A stretch of DNA of 64,000 bases from Prostheceraeus crozeri (Eukaryota; Platyhelminthes; Polycladida; Euryleptidae): NCBI GenBank assembly GCA_907163375.1, contig CAJQUW010004780.1, forward strand, positions 12,501 to 76,500. The letters run 5' to 3'. Below, one piece after another: positions 41,545 to 52,877 of the stretch; positions within the stretch are counted from its first letter, which is position 1, and every line of letters begins with the position of its first letter. The position numbers and the translations under genes were made by a program. The notes beneath the pieces are model-generated. The model ran no database searches. It saw only the letters and a program-made list of their open reading frames with translations, and was not told the DNA's origin.

Positions 41545-42287
41545 CAGGGATGTGGAGTCGGAGTCGGAGTCCCGGAGTCCTATCATTTTTGCTGGAGTCG
41601 GAGTCGGAGTCCTATCAAATAATAGGACTCCAGACTCCGGCCTATAACTGGATCCGAAATATAATACAAACAAATTATTTATCCTCGTGCACATAGCTGT
41701 CACTGTCTTGATGTCAACTTCCTCCGTCAAACAAAAGTACAGAGACAGCAGTGTATTCAAAGCTTGTAATAGTTGAGGGAATGACCCGTGATAGTGATTG
41801 TCTTGTCACTCGGTGATTTAGTAGAGAAGACAAGCCTTCCTAGCCTCGATCACACCTACGCACCAAAGGTTACATAGGAGACAAAAGTAAAATATTAGTT
41901 TGTTTGAGAACATTACCTGTAAGAGGTTATTAAGAGAACATTACCTCACGTTAATCGTGTGTGATGGCTCCTCTAAAGCGCATATTAAAATCGAAAGAGT
42001 ATTTTTTTTGGAGAAGGATGGGAGATTTTCCTGCCTGGTAGAGACTGGAGAAAAACCGTGTGAATCACACATCAAGAAGATGGAAGCAGCCGAGTCGTAT
42101 GCATCCATTGGTTATTGATACAGCAATGATTACTAAAAATAGGTTCAGGTAAGCTTATAATGATCAATTATAGGTTACCAGTTAATTTTTCAAAAAACTA
42201 GGCTTTATATACTTGCCACCCGGAGTCGGAGTCCTATCAAACCCCGGAGTCGGAGTCCTATCAAAATGATAGGACTCCTCATCCCTG
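41545..42287 (+). mobile_element. Nonautonomous hAT element A with GGAGTC-rich termini (743 bp)
   Basis: It starts CAGGGATGTGGAGTCGGAG and ends GACTCCTCATCCCTG; several GGAGTCC repeats lie at both ends. Flanking octamers CTTTGTTG and CTTTGTAG match at 7 of 8 positions, as expected for a hAT duplication. Inside, 41960-42120 holds a decayed first exon of a BED-type zinc-finger transposase: MAPLKRILKSKEY, then GEKPC, in broken frames. A related copy in opposite orientation is at 61344. Confidence 0.75.
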
Positions 42288-42295
42288 CTTTGTAG

Positions 42296-42640
42296 GCTAT
42301 ATGCTATGCTTGCATGTACAGTAAGTAGGCCCTATACACTTACTATATTTCTTCCTGACGTGTCACTTGATAAAATACGAGCGAATAGTTTCATGAGATG
42401 TTCGTGACCTGCTCATAATCTATTAGATGGTTTATGAATTCAAGTCAATCTTCAAATGGATTTCAAATCAAAGTCATGCAACAGTCGAATAATTTGAAAA
42501 TCACCTCACAAGTAACCTTAATGCAGTAGGGGATGCACTACAGAAAATATGTAGACTATGCATACAGCCAACTGATTTTGAATACCCGGTAGGCCTATTT
42601 AACCTAGCGATTACTTCAATCCGAGTAATAAAACGATATG
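42296..42640. other. No gene recognised
   Basis: Spacer between the hAT element and the minisatellite. Confidence 0.4.
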
Positions 42641-42644
42641 AATA

Positions 42645-43240
42645 AAATTGGGTTTCAGAACAGTTCTTTTAGACAAATAGAGCGGAGCGCTCCAGCCGAC
42701 GAAAGCAGCAGATTGGAGGGTTTTCAGAATATATTTAATGGACAAATGGCGTAGACAAGTCTCGCTAACCGACAAATGCAGCAGATTGGATGACTGCCTG
42801 AGCAACTTCTTTTGGAGACAAATGGAGTGGAGTGCCTCCATTCGACAAGTGCATCGGACTGGTTGACTTTCAGGACAGCTCCTTTAGACAATGGCGCGAA
42901 GTGGAGAGCCACCAGTATAGCTTGACTAGAAAAATGTAGCGGAGCGCCTCCATCTGATGAAAGCAGTGCATTGGAGAGCTTTCAGAACAGTTCCTTTTAG
43001 ACAAGTGGAGCGTAGCGTCTCCAACCAGGGAATGCAGCGGATTAGAAAGCCAGCAGAATAGCTAAACCAAATGATTTGAGCGGAGCGTCTCCAACTACAA
43101 GCGAGGAGTGCAGCGGATTGGAGATCCTCCCGAGCAGACCCAGGAGCCCTGTGGAGCGGAGCGCTTTCTTCCGGCGATCGTGGAGCGGAGCGACTCTGAA
43201 CGACAATTTCAACCTTTTCATACAGAGTACTTCCATTCGA
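42645..43240. repeat. Degenerate minisatellite with GGAGCGGAGCG core (about seven units of 70-100 bp)
   Basis: Recurring words are 'agcggagcg(c/t)ctcca', 'gcagcggattggag' and 'cagaacag.tc.ttttagaca', in the same order and spaced roughly 70-100 bp. Units are diverged. The minus strand stays open for over 100 codons only because of the repeat. It is more GC-rich than its surroundings. Confidence 0.65.
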
Positions 43241-44340
43241 TGAATGAAGTAGAATGAAGGAATTACGAAGATGTCTTGAACTAATCGTTCTACAATTCAA
43301 TCATTATCTATTTCATTACTCATAAGCATGAATTTTATGACTGATATTTTCCCATCTCTCAAAGAGCTTAAGTTTGGCTCTATTTTCTGAATATTGGCTC
43401 TGAATAGGCCATATTTTGAAACTTGTGAAGGCTGTGTAGGACAGAGCATTGCATGGATTTTGATGAAACTTTACTTGAAGGTGAGTTAGGTGCTGTAGAG
43501 CTTAAGTTGGGCTCTATTGCGTTTTCCGTAAAGACGTGTAGAAGTTTTGAATCGATGTGTTCTTTTTGTCATGATGCTATTTATTTTGGCTCTATAGTAA
43601 ATCATTAACCTTGCTGATTCGTGACGAGTCATGACACCAGGATGATGCCAGGCATGGTACTGCTAGTTATCGCCATCGACTGCTACGAGATCTCTCGTGA
43701 GATTAATGCTTATCATTAAATCGTATGAGATCGCACTGCGTACAGATATCATTACATATTAACGCAAACAAAAGCATTGAGAAATAGCTATGCATGATTG
43801 CACTGTACATTTTAGTCATTTAGACATTCACTTGACGTAATACATGCCAAAGTGTTTAAATGTACTTACATCGATAGATGCAGTTCTCCACTGACAATAG
43901 TCAAAAACAGGCTTGGAGAATCCAAGCTCTGTATTATCAGTCTATAAACTACACAAAAAGTTAGTCATGGCATACTTCGGCTATTCAGGCACTCTTCTAC
44001 TCTCATAATCTCGTAATTCGTGAGGCATTTGAGACACTTGAGGCGATCGCTGATGGTCAGTTCAATAGAACATCTACGATATTCTTACTTACATAAAGTT
44101 TATGATTTTTGTGGAAGCAACTTGGATACGGCTGTTGATATCATAGGTTCTTTTCCTTGGCACTCTATGAGTCTATATAACATTCCTTTCCAAGATGAAA
44201 GTGATTGATTGTTCGTACTCGTATAATGTCATAATGCAAACCACACAAGCAATTCCTGTTGCATTTGTTCAAATGATAACACAATACAAGCTTGGTTAAC
44301 TTCTCAAATCAATGAAAAGATTATTGTTATTATCCTGTAA
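43241..44340. other. No gene recognised; short repeated phrase
   Basis: The phrase '(g)agcttaag(t)t(t/g)ggctctatt' occurs near 43366 and 43498, suggesting an old local duplication. No coding signal. Confidence 0.35.
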
Positions 44341-44349
44341 TTCATATTT

Positions 44350-45330
44350 TAACTATGGTTGCAGCCAATTTGGATTAAGACCTAAATCTTCCACATTGCA
44401 AGCCCACATATGAATTCATGAGTTTGTCACCAAAGAAATTGAACGTAAAGAGAATGAAGGTGTTCTGAACACCTCATCGGATATAGCGAAAGCGTTTGAT
44501 CGTTTTAGACACTCATGACTGATCAGTTCCTTATCCGATTATGGTCTCCCACCAAGTTTCATTAAATGGTGCACCAGTTTCCTCAGTAACAGGAGACAAA
44601 GAGTTGTTATCGAAAATCGATTCAATAGTGAGTCGAGTGTCACTTCAGGAGTTCCACAGGGTTCTTCATTATCTCCCCACTTGATTGCCTTTCATTTGGG
44701 CTATGATCAAACGTGCATGATTAAATTCGCAGATGATATTGTTCTTCTACCACCATTTCAAAGACTAAATTTAATTTCAGATCTTATTGATAATGAAATA
44801 CGTGATGTGTAGCAGTGGTATCAAGATCATGGCCTTGAGTCGAATGACGACCAATCAAAAGCTATGACTATATCGAAGAAATCTCACACGTGTCGTTCGT
44901 CAACTGCAATCTACACTTTATGCTCTGAGCTCCTAATCCTGAGCGTGACTTTTCTGAATCACTGAGATGGGACAACTACATGAGTAACATGTGTAAAAAA
45001 GCAAGCAGTAGCCTTTATGTGATACGTCGCCTTAATGAGTTCGAAGGAAGATATCATATAATTTATTTTTATTCTTATACATGTATACAAAATGTGCAGG
45101 CACAGAGTATTAGAACATAATTCACCTCTTCCTGTTGCACTTCCTCATTACTTAGAGCGTGTTTACAGAAGAGAGCATCGTTTTTTCTGCGGAAAAATTG
45201 TTATTGTAGCAATTTTGCTCCCTACTCTATTCGTCGTGACCACCAGGCAAGTCGAACTTTTCTGAAAATGACTGATCCTAATCATATATCCTTCACGGCC
45301 TATTTCCGACATTTTTGCCACATGCAGAAC
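44350..45330 (+). pseudogene. CR1/Jockey-like LINE reverse transcriptase fragment
   Basis: The plus strand reads QFGLRPKSST (motif 2a), DIAKAFDRF (motif A), 'LSDYGLPPSFIKWCTSFLSN' with RRQRVVIE, SSVTSGVPQGSSLSPHL (motif B) and MIKFADDIVLLPP (ADD box), with interruptions. Decayed C-terminal sequence (RVYRREHRFF) follows to about 45330. Both ends are missing. The 3' fragment at 2316 may belong to the same broad clade. Confidence 0.75.
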
Positions 45331-46908
45331 TATCCATCAATCAGGTGATCTTTGCAGGTCAGTTTGCAGGTCTTTATCACAATTGATTTTATGTGAATTA
45401 ATTATTTCAGTATTTTTCAAATTGTTATATTACTTCTTATTTACCTTTAATGATTCGATGAAAACATTTCTCTCTCTCCCTTACTCATGCAAAAAAACAA
45501 TGCTACTCTGATCTGCCTACGACTTAAAAAAGTATTAAAAGCTTTACTTTGTCGTGTACATTTGAAAACAAGTCTCCGGAACACATGGAGAAAGCATTCA
45601 ATTCCAAGACCACTGCATCGCGTCTTTTGACGAGAAAATGCAAAATTCTATATTTACAACTTTTGTTTGCTTACCGAGCTTTACTATTGCTGTTCTGACC
45701 AAAATGCGTTGATATTCAGTTGCCAAGTAGCAACAGCTACTCTTATTTTTGGTACATAAGCTGAGAGGATGCCAAGCGACGGATGTTGCTGTCCAATAGT
45801 CCAATCGTAATACACAGAAACAATCCAATTTCCAATTATTTTGTCCACTTGAGTGTCTGCCACTTAAATTCATGTGATTTTTGAGTCTCATCAAATGCTA
45901 TTTATATGATGATGCAACTGAAATTGTCATGAATATTGTAATGCAGTCGGTGTTTATTGCTCATGTATCCTTTCAATGTGAGAAAATCGTATTGAACATT
46001 CACAAATATATGCATTCGCCTTAAAGTAATCTTTGAAGAGGATGTGAATTTGATCTGACCATGCATCTAAATGACGGGCTTGCGATCATTTTAGCGTTCA
46101 CTTTACATAGCTACACATTTTCTACACTTAATTAAGGCTATACACCTGTAAAGGGCTGAAGTTTGATTTTGTCGGATGCTGCAACATCTGTTCTATTCTT
46201 AGACAGAGATACGATCAACTTCCTAAATTTTCTCTCTCAATGGATCTCACTGATCTCACAAATCCTTAAAGTTATCGTTTTCCGTAAATCGCAGTTTAGT
46301 GGGGTTGCTATTTCAATACAGAGATACAACACACTGCAAAGTTGGGCAAAAACTTGTGTGTGGGTTCATATTATGTTATATCAAGTTATATTATGCCATC
46401 GTTTTTTGAATTTTCTGAAAACAATTAATTGAGTCTCTTCTCACAGTTTATGGGATAATGAAGGGAATGTGCATGCCCTATCTTTGATAAATCTATCCAA
46501 CCGTAGAACTATATGAATGTCACTGATTTGTATTCTTTATTTTCTCTATCCAACAGATTGCGGTATAAGCTTAGTAAACATTTCCTACTAAAAACAAGTT
46601 CATTCTAATTCATTTGTTTAATTTGATATAGTCAATATTCCATGATCAGTCAGCCGTGATCAGTCAGTTGCAAGCCCATGCATTTCCGATTACCGAAAAC
46701 TTCAGCTTCATTTTCTTTAGACATTTCACTTTCGCTTAACTTATTATTTTCCTCCATGCGCTGAAAATGAATTATCTAGGATTCCATGGGTGGAGAAGTC
46801 AGATCACTTCAATATCTCATAAGATATCTAAAAATCCAATGTGCTTTACCGGGCTTAAATGAAAAAATGGCATTCAAGTCCTCTGTGAATAGAATTCTTA
46901 TTCGGGAT
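45331..46908. other. No gene recognised
   Basis: Several frames of up to 98 codons without family motifs. Confidence 0.4.
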
Positions 46909-47021
46909 GTGATAATAATAACAGCCATCTGAATCGGGTTTTAATTACGAAATACTCGGACACTAACATGCCCTCGGATTATCGTAATTAAAACCTTCCT
47001 TAGATGATTGTTATTCCCATA
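46909..47021. repeat. Short foldback (palindromic) element, about 113 bp
   Basis: The left arm contains GGTTTTAATTACGAAATACTCGG and the right arm its inverse CCCTCGGATTATCGTAATTAAAACC, with outer pairing between ATAATAATAACAGCCATCTGA and TTAGATGATTGTTATTCCC. The loop is about 10 bp. It is non-coding, MITE-like. Confidence 0.6.
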
Positions 47022-47949
47022 TTTATAGTGCCCATAAAGCAACTGGAAATTGAGTTGAAATTGGCAGTGTACAAGCTGTGACCGGTAATTCTGACTGTGT
47101 GTAGCTTTGATCTGTCAGATACAATTTTCATATAAAAAGTTGCGTTTACTGCATTTTGTGTCTTACTTTAATTCAACATAATAAGTAAAGAAGAGCAGTG
47201 CATTCACGTAGGTGTGAAAGCCGCAGCGATGAAAGCTAATATTCTGTGAATGGTAAAATCTCTTCATTCTCATCCGAACCCCAATCCGACGCTTCTCAAA
47301 CTTTGGAAGCTTTTGAGAACATCAGTCCGAACTACTGATGCTGCTCCGCGACCTTCCACATCGGCAGCCTCAAACTTTCTGCTGAGAATGAGTGAATCAT
47401 TAAAGTGACTGAATGGTTGGCTTATGAAGATGACATGAGTAGTACTATGACATCGCCATTTGATTAGCTACCGGTTTGGTTGGTTGCGTCAGTTTTCAGG
47501 AACTAACTATTTTACTCGTACATCGATGCGCCAATTGTTGGAAAGTGACAAAAAGCACACGTGAAAATTTCCGTTGCTGCGGAATTCGTTGCTGAATTTG
47601 ATCCAAAAAAATTCACTGAGATTGGTGACACATCAGATACTAATCTACATGTCCTTTCAGACAATATTGCACAGTCCTTGAAATTTTCTGTTGACCCATC
47701 CTCCAATGACATGAACATCCTCTACTATGTGGCTGGTCTAGCAGTCGTTCTTGTACAGAAATGTTGCAACAGAGATGATGGAGAAATTATCCCATGTGTT
47801 GAGATTGATGATGATGTTCAGCCTCATGATGAGAATTTTTCTATGTTGTGAATTGTGAAGGTCTCTTATCATCTGATCATTAAAAAATGATTTAAAATAA
47901 AGAAGAAATAAAATAAATTGATCTAAAAATAAACATAAAGAATCTAATA
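47022..47949 (+). other. Weak 96-codon frame, otherwise no gene recognised
   Basis: The frame at 47561-47851 ends NILYYVAGLAVVLVQKCC, which weakly resembles the 'YyiaGyvvrk...C..C' block near the C-terminus of P/THAP- or hAT-type transposases. It could be an old transposon end; the call is tentative. Confidence 0.25.
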
Positions 47950-48480
47950 TAAATTATATGAGGCATTTAGAAACACAAATTTTCAATGATTTTGGTGGAG
48001 CCATTAGATGGAAAAGATGCATCGATGATGTCTTCTGCATGTGGATGGAGGATTTGAATGATGAAGCTATCCTAGATTTTGTTGATGCTTTAAATCACTC
48101 GATTTAGCTCACTGTTGACTACCCCGACATAAGGGAGACTTCCATATTGAGTGTGAATTGTCTTTTGATAGACAACTTTTTCAATGCCGCTTATATGCAA
48201 AGCCCATAACTATTAACTGCATTTTAATTTGGAATTCAAACTGTCCCAACTCTACCAAAAGATCTGTCTTATTGTGTGAAATAAGACGCGCCATCGCTAG
48301 ATCGAGCAACGAGTCTAATAAGACGCTTTCATTGAATCTATATAGGAATAGATTCATTCAGAATGGCTATCCAAAGAAGTTTGTGGATTCTGCCCCAGCA
48401 AAGAAGATCCAACATGGAGACTAATGTTGACTCAAATCGAGGTACATTAAATGTCTTTATGTAAATGAAGAGGTCAAACA
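47950..48480 (+). pseudogene. Penelope-like reverse transcriptase fragment
   Basis: The plus strand reads 'IRWKRCIDDVFCMW' (the R.vDDif.iW catalytic block of PLEs), then QCRLYAKP (vyRKpT region), CEIRRAIARSSNES and FIQNGYPKKF (the 'ngYp..fi' block before the endonuclease). Interrupted; both ends missing. Confidence 0.65.
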
Positions 48481-48780
48481 ACATTATTAATCCTTCCTAA
48501 GAAAATCTGGGCCTGTTAATTTTGTTGCCCCTTCATTTAATGGTGGGAACTATCTCAGGAAAGTTTTTTATCCTCCCAATGAGAAGCCTCATGCTTATAG
48601 GTACAATATTTGCAAATAAGAACACACAACAACGCTTCGTGTCAAGGACACTTCAAGGTTGGACAGTGCAGACTCTCAGGTGATATCTTAAATATCAGCT
48701 GCAATGGGCTGCGTTGATGCGAAGATGCGTTCACTCTAGGTCAGAAGTTGGGTAATTCATGCTTAGGCTGCGGTTATTGA
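48481..48780. other. No gene recognised
   Basis: Spacer between two PLE remnants of opposite orientation. Confidence 0.35.
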
Positions 48781-48790
48781 TGGATTTTAG

Positions 48791-49129
48791 TCAGTCAATC
48801 TGGCGAACTTTGCTTATTCTACAGTCGACAGCATTATAACTTTTGTCTAGAATATCTATTGCAAAGTCTTCAATGCACAAAACGTCATCACCCAAGTGAA
48901 ATGTATTGTTGTGTTTATAAATAGCGCTCTTTTTGTTCTTATTGCTAATGTCGCGCCTGTGGTCTTTGTATCTATCAATAAGAGGACGGTTAGGTTGACC
49001 AATGTAGAACACGCCGCATTTATCTGTGCTTCGTAAATCAGCGGCATTCAAAACTGTATTTATAATTGTGAAATGCTCTATCTTCAACGAGATCCATGTA
49101 ATTTCAATAATAATTTCAAATACAATCAA
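48791..49129 (-). pseudogene. PLE GIY-YIG endonuclease remnant
   Basis: The sequence TDKCGVFYIGQPNRPLIDRY then KDHRRDISN, followed by an H-rich stretch and 'CIEDFAIDIL', fits the GIY-YIG domain (here VFYIG). The usual C-terminal Glu block is weak. The first ~30 codons of the open frame are not part of the domain. Confidence 0.6.
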
Positions 49130-49180
49130 TTAGAATTTCCAAAAACCAATCTCGTCATTCGAATTTTTATGAATTGCGAG

Positions 49181-49206
49181 CTTCCGAGCGCTTTGCTCGT
49201 CTTCAG
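49181..49206 (-). ncRNA. Second hammerhead-like motif in a PLE
   Basis: The minus strand reads CTGAAGA, then stem CGAG/CTCG, then GAAG where GAAA is expected. It is similar in layout to 6165-6193. The altered last base argues that this copy is inactive. Confidence 0.3.
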
Positions 49207-49339
49207 GCAGGCAGAGGTAATACTGAAGTCAGAGGCAGCGCTATTTAATCACATTACCAAGAGTAAAATTCATTTCGACTAAGTGATACAACATTTGACA
49301 CAGACATTATGGTATTCTGAAGATCGTTCGCTTATCCTC

Positions 49340-50503
49340 TGTCTCTTCATTTTGGCTTCAGACCGAATGCAGCCGCCTTTCTTCTGGGATATCCATTCCT
49401 GACAAAAGTATCACACAGCTTCTCGTTTTCTGATTGCCAATCCTCTTCTCGATTACACACCATCTTCGCTAGCTTCCTGAGGCACGACACCACTCCCCAC
49501 CCACTTTACTTGCTTGCAATGTAAGGATTCTAAGTCCAAGTATCGGTCAGTAGCAGTTGACTTCCGATATACATGCGTTCGTATCTGCCATCCTTCTCGC
49601 TGCATTTCTTTGTCAAGGAAAGGAAACCTCCCGTTGAGCTCCTCGCAAGTGAAGACAATACTTGGATGGCCTTGCTACCATCGATTCAAAACATCCTCTT
49701 CGGTCCCTTTCTTCATAATGGCTAATATGTCACCCACACATCGTTTCCACATTCGCACTCCAATGTCATTTCCACTAAAGACCATTGATTCGAATTCCTC
49801 CAATAAGAACGAAGCCATGGAAGGTGATAATGGCGATCCTATTGGACAAGTCGTCTGGTAGATTTCGGCATTACACTTGAAATGTGTGGATTGAACACGG
49901 AATTCAAGCAGTTTTCTCAAGGATGGAACGCTCTTGGATGTCTTCTCTCCCAACGTGGGATCCTCCTCCATTTGTCTGATCGCCATCTTCGCCGCTTCAT
50001 CCGCTGCAACACAGCTAAACAGGTCAACTACATCGTAGCTCACGATTGTCACATCCTCTTCAATTCTTGGATCTCTGAGCACATCAACCATGTACCACGT
50101 TTCCAAGACATGAGCTGTGGTAAATCCATAAAGGGAGTATGGCATGCGAGCAAATTCCTTCGACAGATTATTCGTTGGGCTCCCCACAAATGAAAAAAAT
50201 GTTCTCAAAGGCGCCTCATGTAGCTTAGGAAGACAATACACTATACGAAACTGAGGCGCTTTGACTGTCAGTCTCAATCTCTCATCTCTGTTCAGTTCGC
50301 CTTCTCGATTTCCATCAGTAATTTCCCAACTTACTTTGTTCACTATCTGTATCTCTTTCTATAGCTTCACGAAGTGATCGCCGATCACTGCAGGCGATCA
50401 CTTCACTCACCAACTTGCTTGCATAGTTCCGGCGATCCATCACGGTTACCTTGTTCCCTTTATCAGCCTGTAGGACCACAATATCATTGTCCGTACTCGT
50501 CAA
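49340..50503 (-). pseudogene. PLE reverse transcriptase, interrupted
   Basis: The blocks are 'PQFRIVYCLPKLHEAPLRTF' (the YglPKiHK-type motif), TIVSYDVVDLFSCV (motif A), TCPIGSPLSPSMASFLLEEF (motif B), 'VRMWKRCVGDILAIM' (catalytic block, here VGD instead of VDD), VYRKSTATDRYL and FVRNGYPRR. The largest open part is 49675-50343. Frames change at least twice. Confidence 0.75.
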
Positions 50504-50620
50504 TGATTGAATTGCACCTTTGTCCTCCTTTGAGGCTACTCGATGGCCTGCTTGAATTCTTCAAAATTCTTTTCAAAATTTATGAACCCAGACCAAACAA
50601 CCCGGTAACAAAGTTTGCAT

Positions 50621-50740
50621 AAAAAATTGCTGCAGGAGAGAATACAACGTAAAGACGCTGGCGAGGATGTCGTGATTTACAAGAGAAGAGTCTCTGAAAG
50701 AAACTCGCTCAAGAATTTTCAAGAAGCCGATCGCATCATG
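50621..50740 (+). pseudogene. LINE ORF1 C-terminal fragment
   Basis: DAGEDVVIYKRRV then SLKNFQEA resembles ENGEDVIVYRNQIVQSDAFK at 55965-56030. Both look like the end of the same kind of LINE ORF1. Confidence 0.4.
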
Positions 50741-52044
50741 CATCTCCTGTATTTGTTGGTGTCAATAAGCGCAACAGTGAAATTTCAAGCAATATTGACA
50801 ATAGAGCGCATCGTCCTATTTATGGCAAGGCATTCAATTCTGTGAACGGATGCCACAAATGCACCTCAATGTCGATTGAAGAACGAAGGATACAATCAGC
50901 GATACGCTTATTCGAAAAAGTTGAGGATAATCCTGAACACCTTAAAGACCACGGGCCTCCAAAGTTGCCCAAAACTTGTGCCTATTCGATTCCGTTTGTG
51001 AGAACTGAAAAGTGTGTGAGATAGTTTTTCATTTTGTTGCTCGCTTATTATTTGAAAACCGCTAACTTTGAATTATTTCAAATTGTCAACCAAAGATTAT
51101 ATATATTTGTATCGATGTGATTTCTATTTTCATCAAATATACGCTTACTTGCTTACTTACCTGCTTATTTCTTTGTGGTCTTTGATCTTGATATAGAAAG
51201 TAGCTGACTTTGTACCAGTACTTAGTACTGGAGATCTTCTTAGATTACTTAGAGATCTACTTAGTATTCTTCTTCGAGAGTACTTCTCGAGATCAGGTTT
51301 ACAGAGAGTATTGCTACAGCTTTTATACATTATCGCATTGAATTGGTTTTCAATTGTTTTGAAGTTGAATATAGCGACTTTGGATTGAGTAGTAGTTTGA
51401 TTCAAGATACTTCCGGTAAGGTATACAATAGACGAGGATTCCGAAACGACTTTCATTTGGTTTTATCTGATGAGTTGGTGACAAGCAGTGGCGTCTTCTC
51501 TGTACCGCAGTAAACGCACGCGCCCGCGCCAATGCTGGCTTTCCCGATAGACATAATGCTTCGCCTTCTCCAAGTTTTGATATGAAATTCTCCGCAATTC
51601 TGGATCGAAGTGCGGTACCTAAATATAGAAAGGGAAGCAGCCCAATTGCTCTTGGCTTCGTTTCTTGTCAGAGAGGCCACTACGTCAATGATAGCAGATG
51701 ACTGACATTCGAACAAGATTGCGATCAGATTATGCGGGTTCTCCAATGAGTGCAGAGTAATGCATCTGACTTGAACACGCAGATTCAGAGGAATTCCATA
51801 ATTTGTTTTTACATGATTGATGTGACGCTATGTTTAGTACTGTGGATGAGCTCATGACCACGGCTTTCGTCCGAAGAGAACATGCTGAAAAAATGACAGT
51901 CGTCAAGCAAGGTAGGCCAACACCTGATCATATAGGAAATCATATGGGAATCGTAGGGGAACCCCATAGAAATCCCCTTTCAGTCCCATTAAAAAGGGTC
52001 CAAAAATACCATAGAAAATTTTGTATGGGAATCCCATACAATAG
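50741..52044. other. No gene recognised; palindromic patches
   Basis: At 51210-51300 repeated ACTTAGTA/AGATCT words form small palindromes. At 52021-52041 there is a perfect palindrome TTGTATGGGAATCCCATACA(A), with related CCCATA/TATGGG words from 51940 on. No coding signal. Confidence 0.35.
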
Positions 52045-52194
52045 AGTCACTCGGGGATATAGTAATCTCAGCTCCTTGAGTAAGGCGGTTAAGCGACATG
52101 AGCAATCAACTTCTCATGTGCACATTCACTTGGCCTTAAAAATGTTCGAGATTGTTATTGAAAATTCATCTTTTATGAAAATTGATGTAACATA
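52045..52194 (+). pseudogene. hAT-type transposase (ZMYM1-like) N-terminal zinc-finger fragment
   Basis: 'GYSNLSSLSKAVKRHEQSTS' then HVHIHLALKMFEIV matches the 'G..nw..l..si..Hess..H..a...l..f' end of the TTF/ZMYM-type finger of hAT transposases. The catalytic part is absent. Confidence 0.5.
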
Positions 52195-52875
52195 AAGGAT
52201 GTCTGGTGTAGAAATAGTATTCCAATGGCCTATGGTCTGGGAGCACTAAATGCCACTGGTTACAAGGTTATCTTCACTAAGTAACCTGTTGGTTTCCTTT
52301 ATTGAGTTAGTATCTCTGATGTAATTTTTATTGGCTCTCATAAGTTTAGCTTCTTCTTTTATAATTTCTAGAGCTTTATAAAATATTGAAGTTTAGTTTC
52401 TTTTTCTCGAGCCATTTTTGGTGGAAGAGAAACAATGTTCCATGAGAAGGGAATTCCAAGCTTTGCTTTTTTATGTAAATTAGGGAAAATTAATCAAAAT
52501 TAATTGATGAACGAATGTGAAGGTTTGACTTTGTATCCTATGTAATAAGTTTATTCCTTAACGTACTTATTTATACTTCTAAATCTGGCTACTTTCTTGA
52601 TTATGTGAGTAGTGTGTCTATTGTAAGAAAAAGTATATGTAAATGACCTTGAGGTGATGAAATGCATTCACATCGTCTTAGGTAGCTTCATTTTACCGGA
52701 CATGACTAAAACGGCAAGTCATTTACGTCATTTACATCAATACAGTACTCGTGGAAGTAAAAACTTATAAACGTTATTTTTATTCCATATTGGTCATCGA
52801 GTACGTGGAGAGATCGCGCCCTTATACATTTCGTTTCCTAAATAGTTGCACATACCAAAAAAGTTCTACATCTTG
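52195..52875. other. No gene recognised
   Basis: AT-rich spacer before the Tc1 element. Confidence 0.4.
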
Positions 52876-52877
52876 TA

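Larger units (their letters stand above)
48785..50620 (-). mobile_element. Penelope-like element, minus strand, decayed
   Basis: Minus-strand order: N-terminal finger region (NDIVVLQADKGNKVTVMDR, 50503 downwards), reverse transcriptase (50343-49340), a hammerhead-like motif (49206-49181), then a GIY-YIG endonuclease (49060-48791). This is the normal domain order of PLEs, so one decayed copy is likely, although the endonuclease could come from a separate fragment. Confidence 0.7.

Noticed and set aside
42611-43300. Minus-strand frames of up to 124 codons
   Set aside because: They are explained by the minisatellite repeat.
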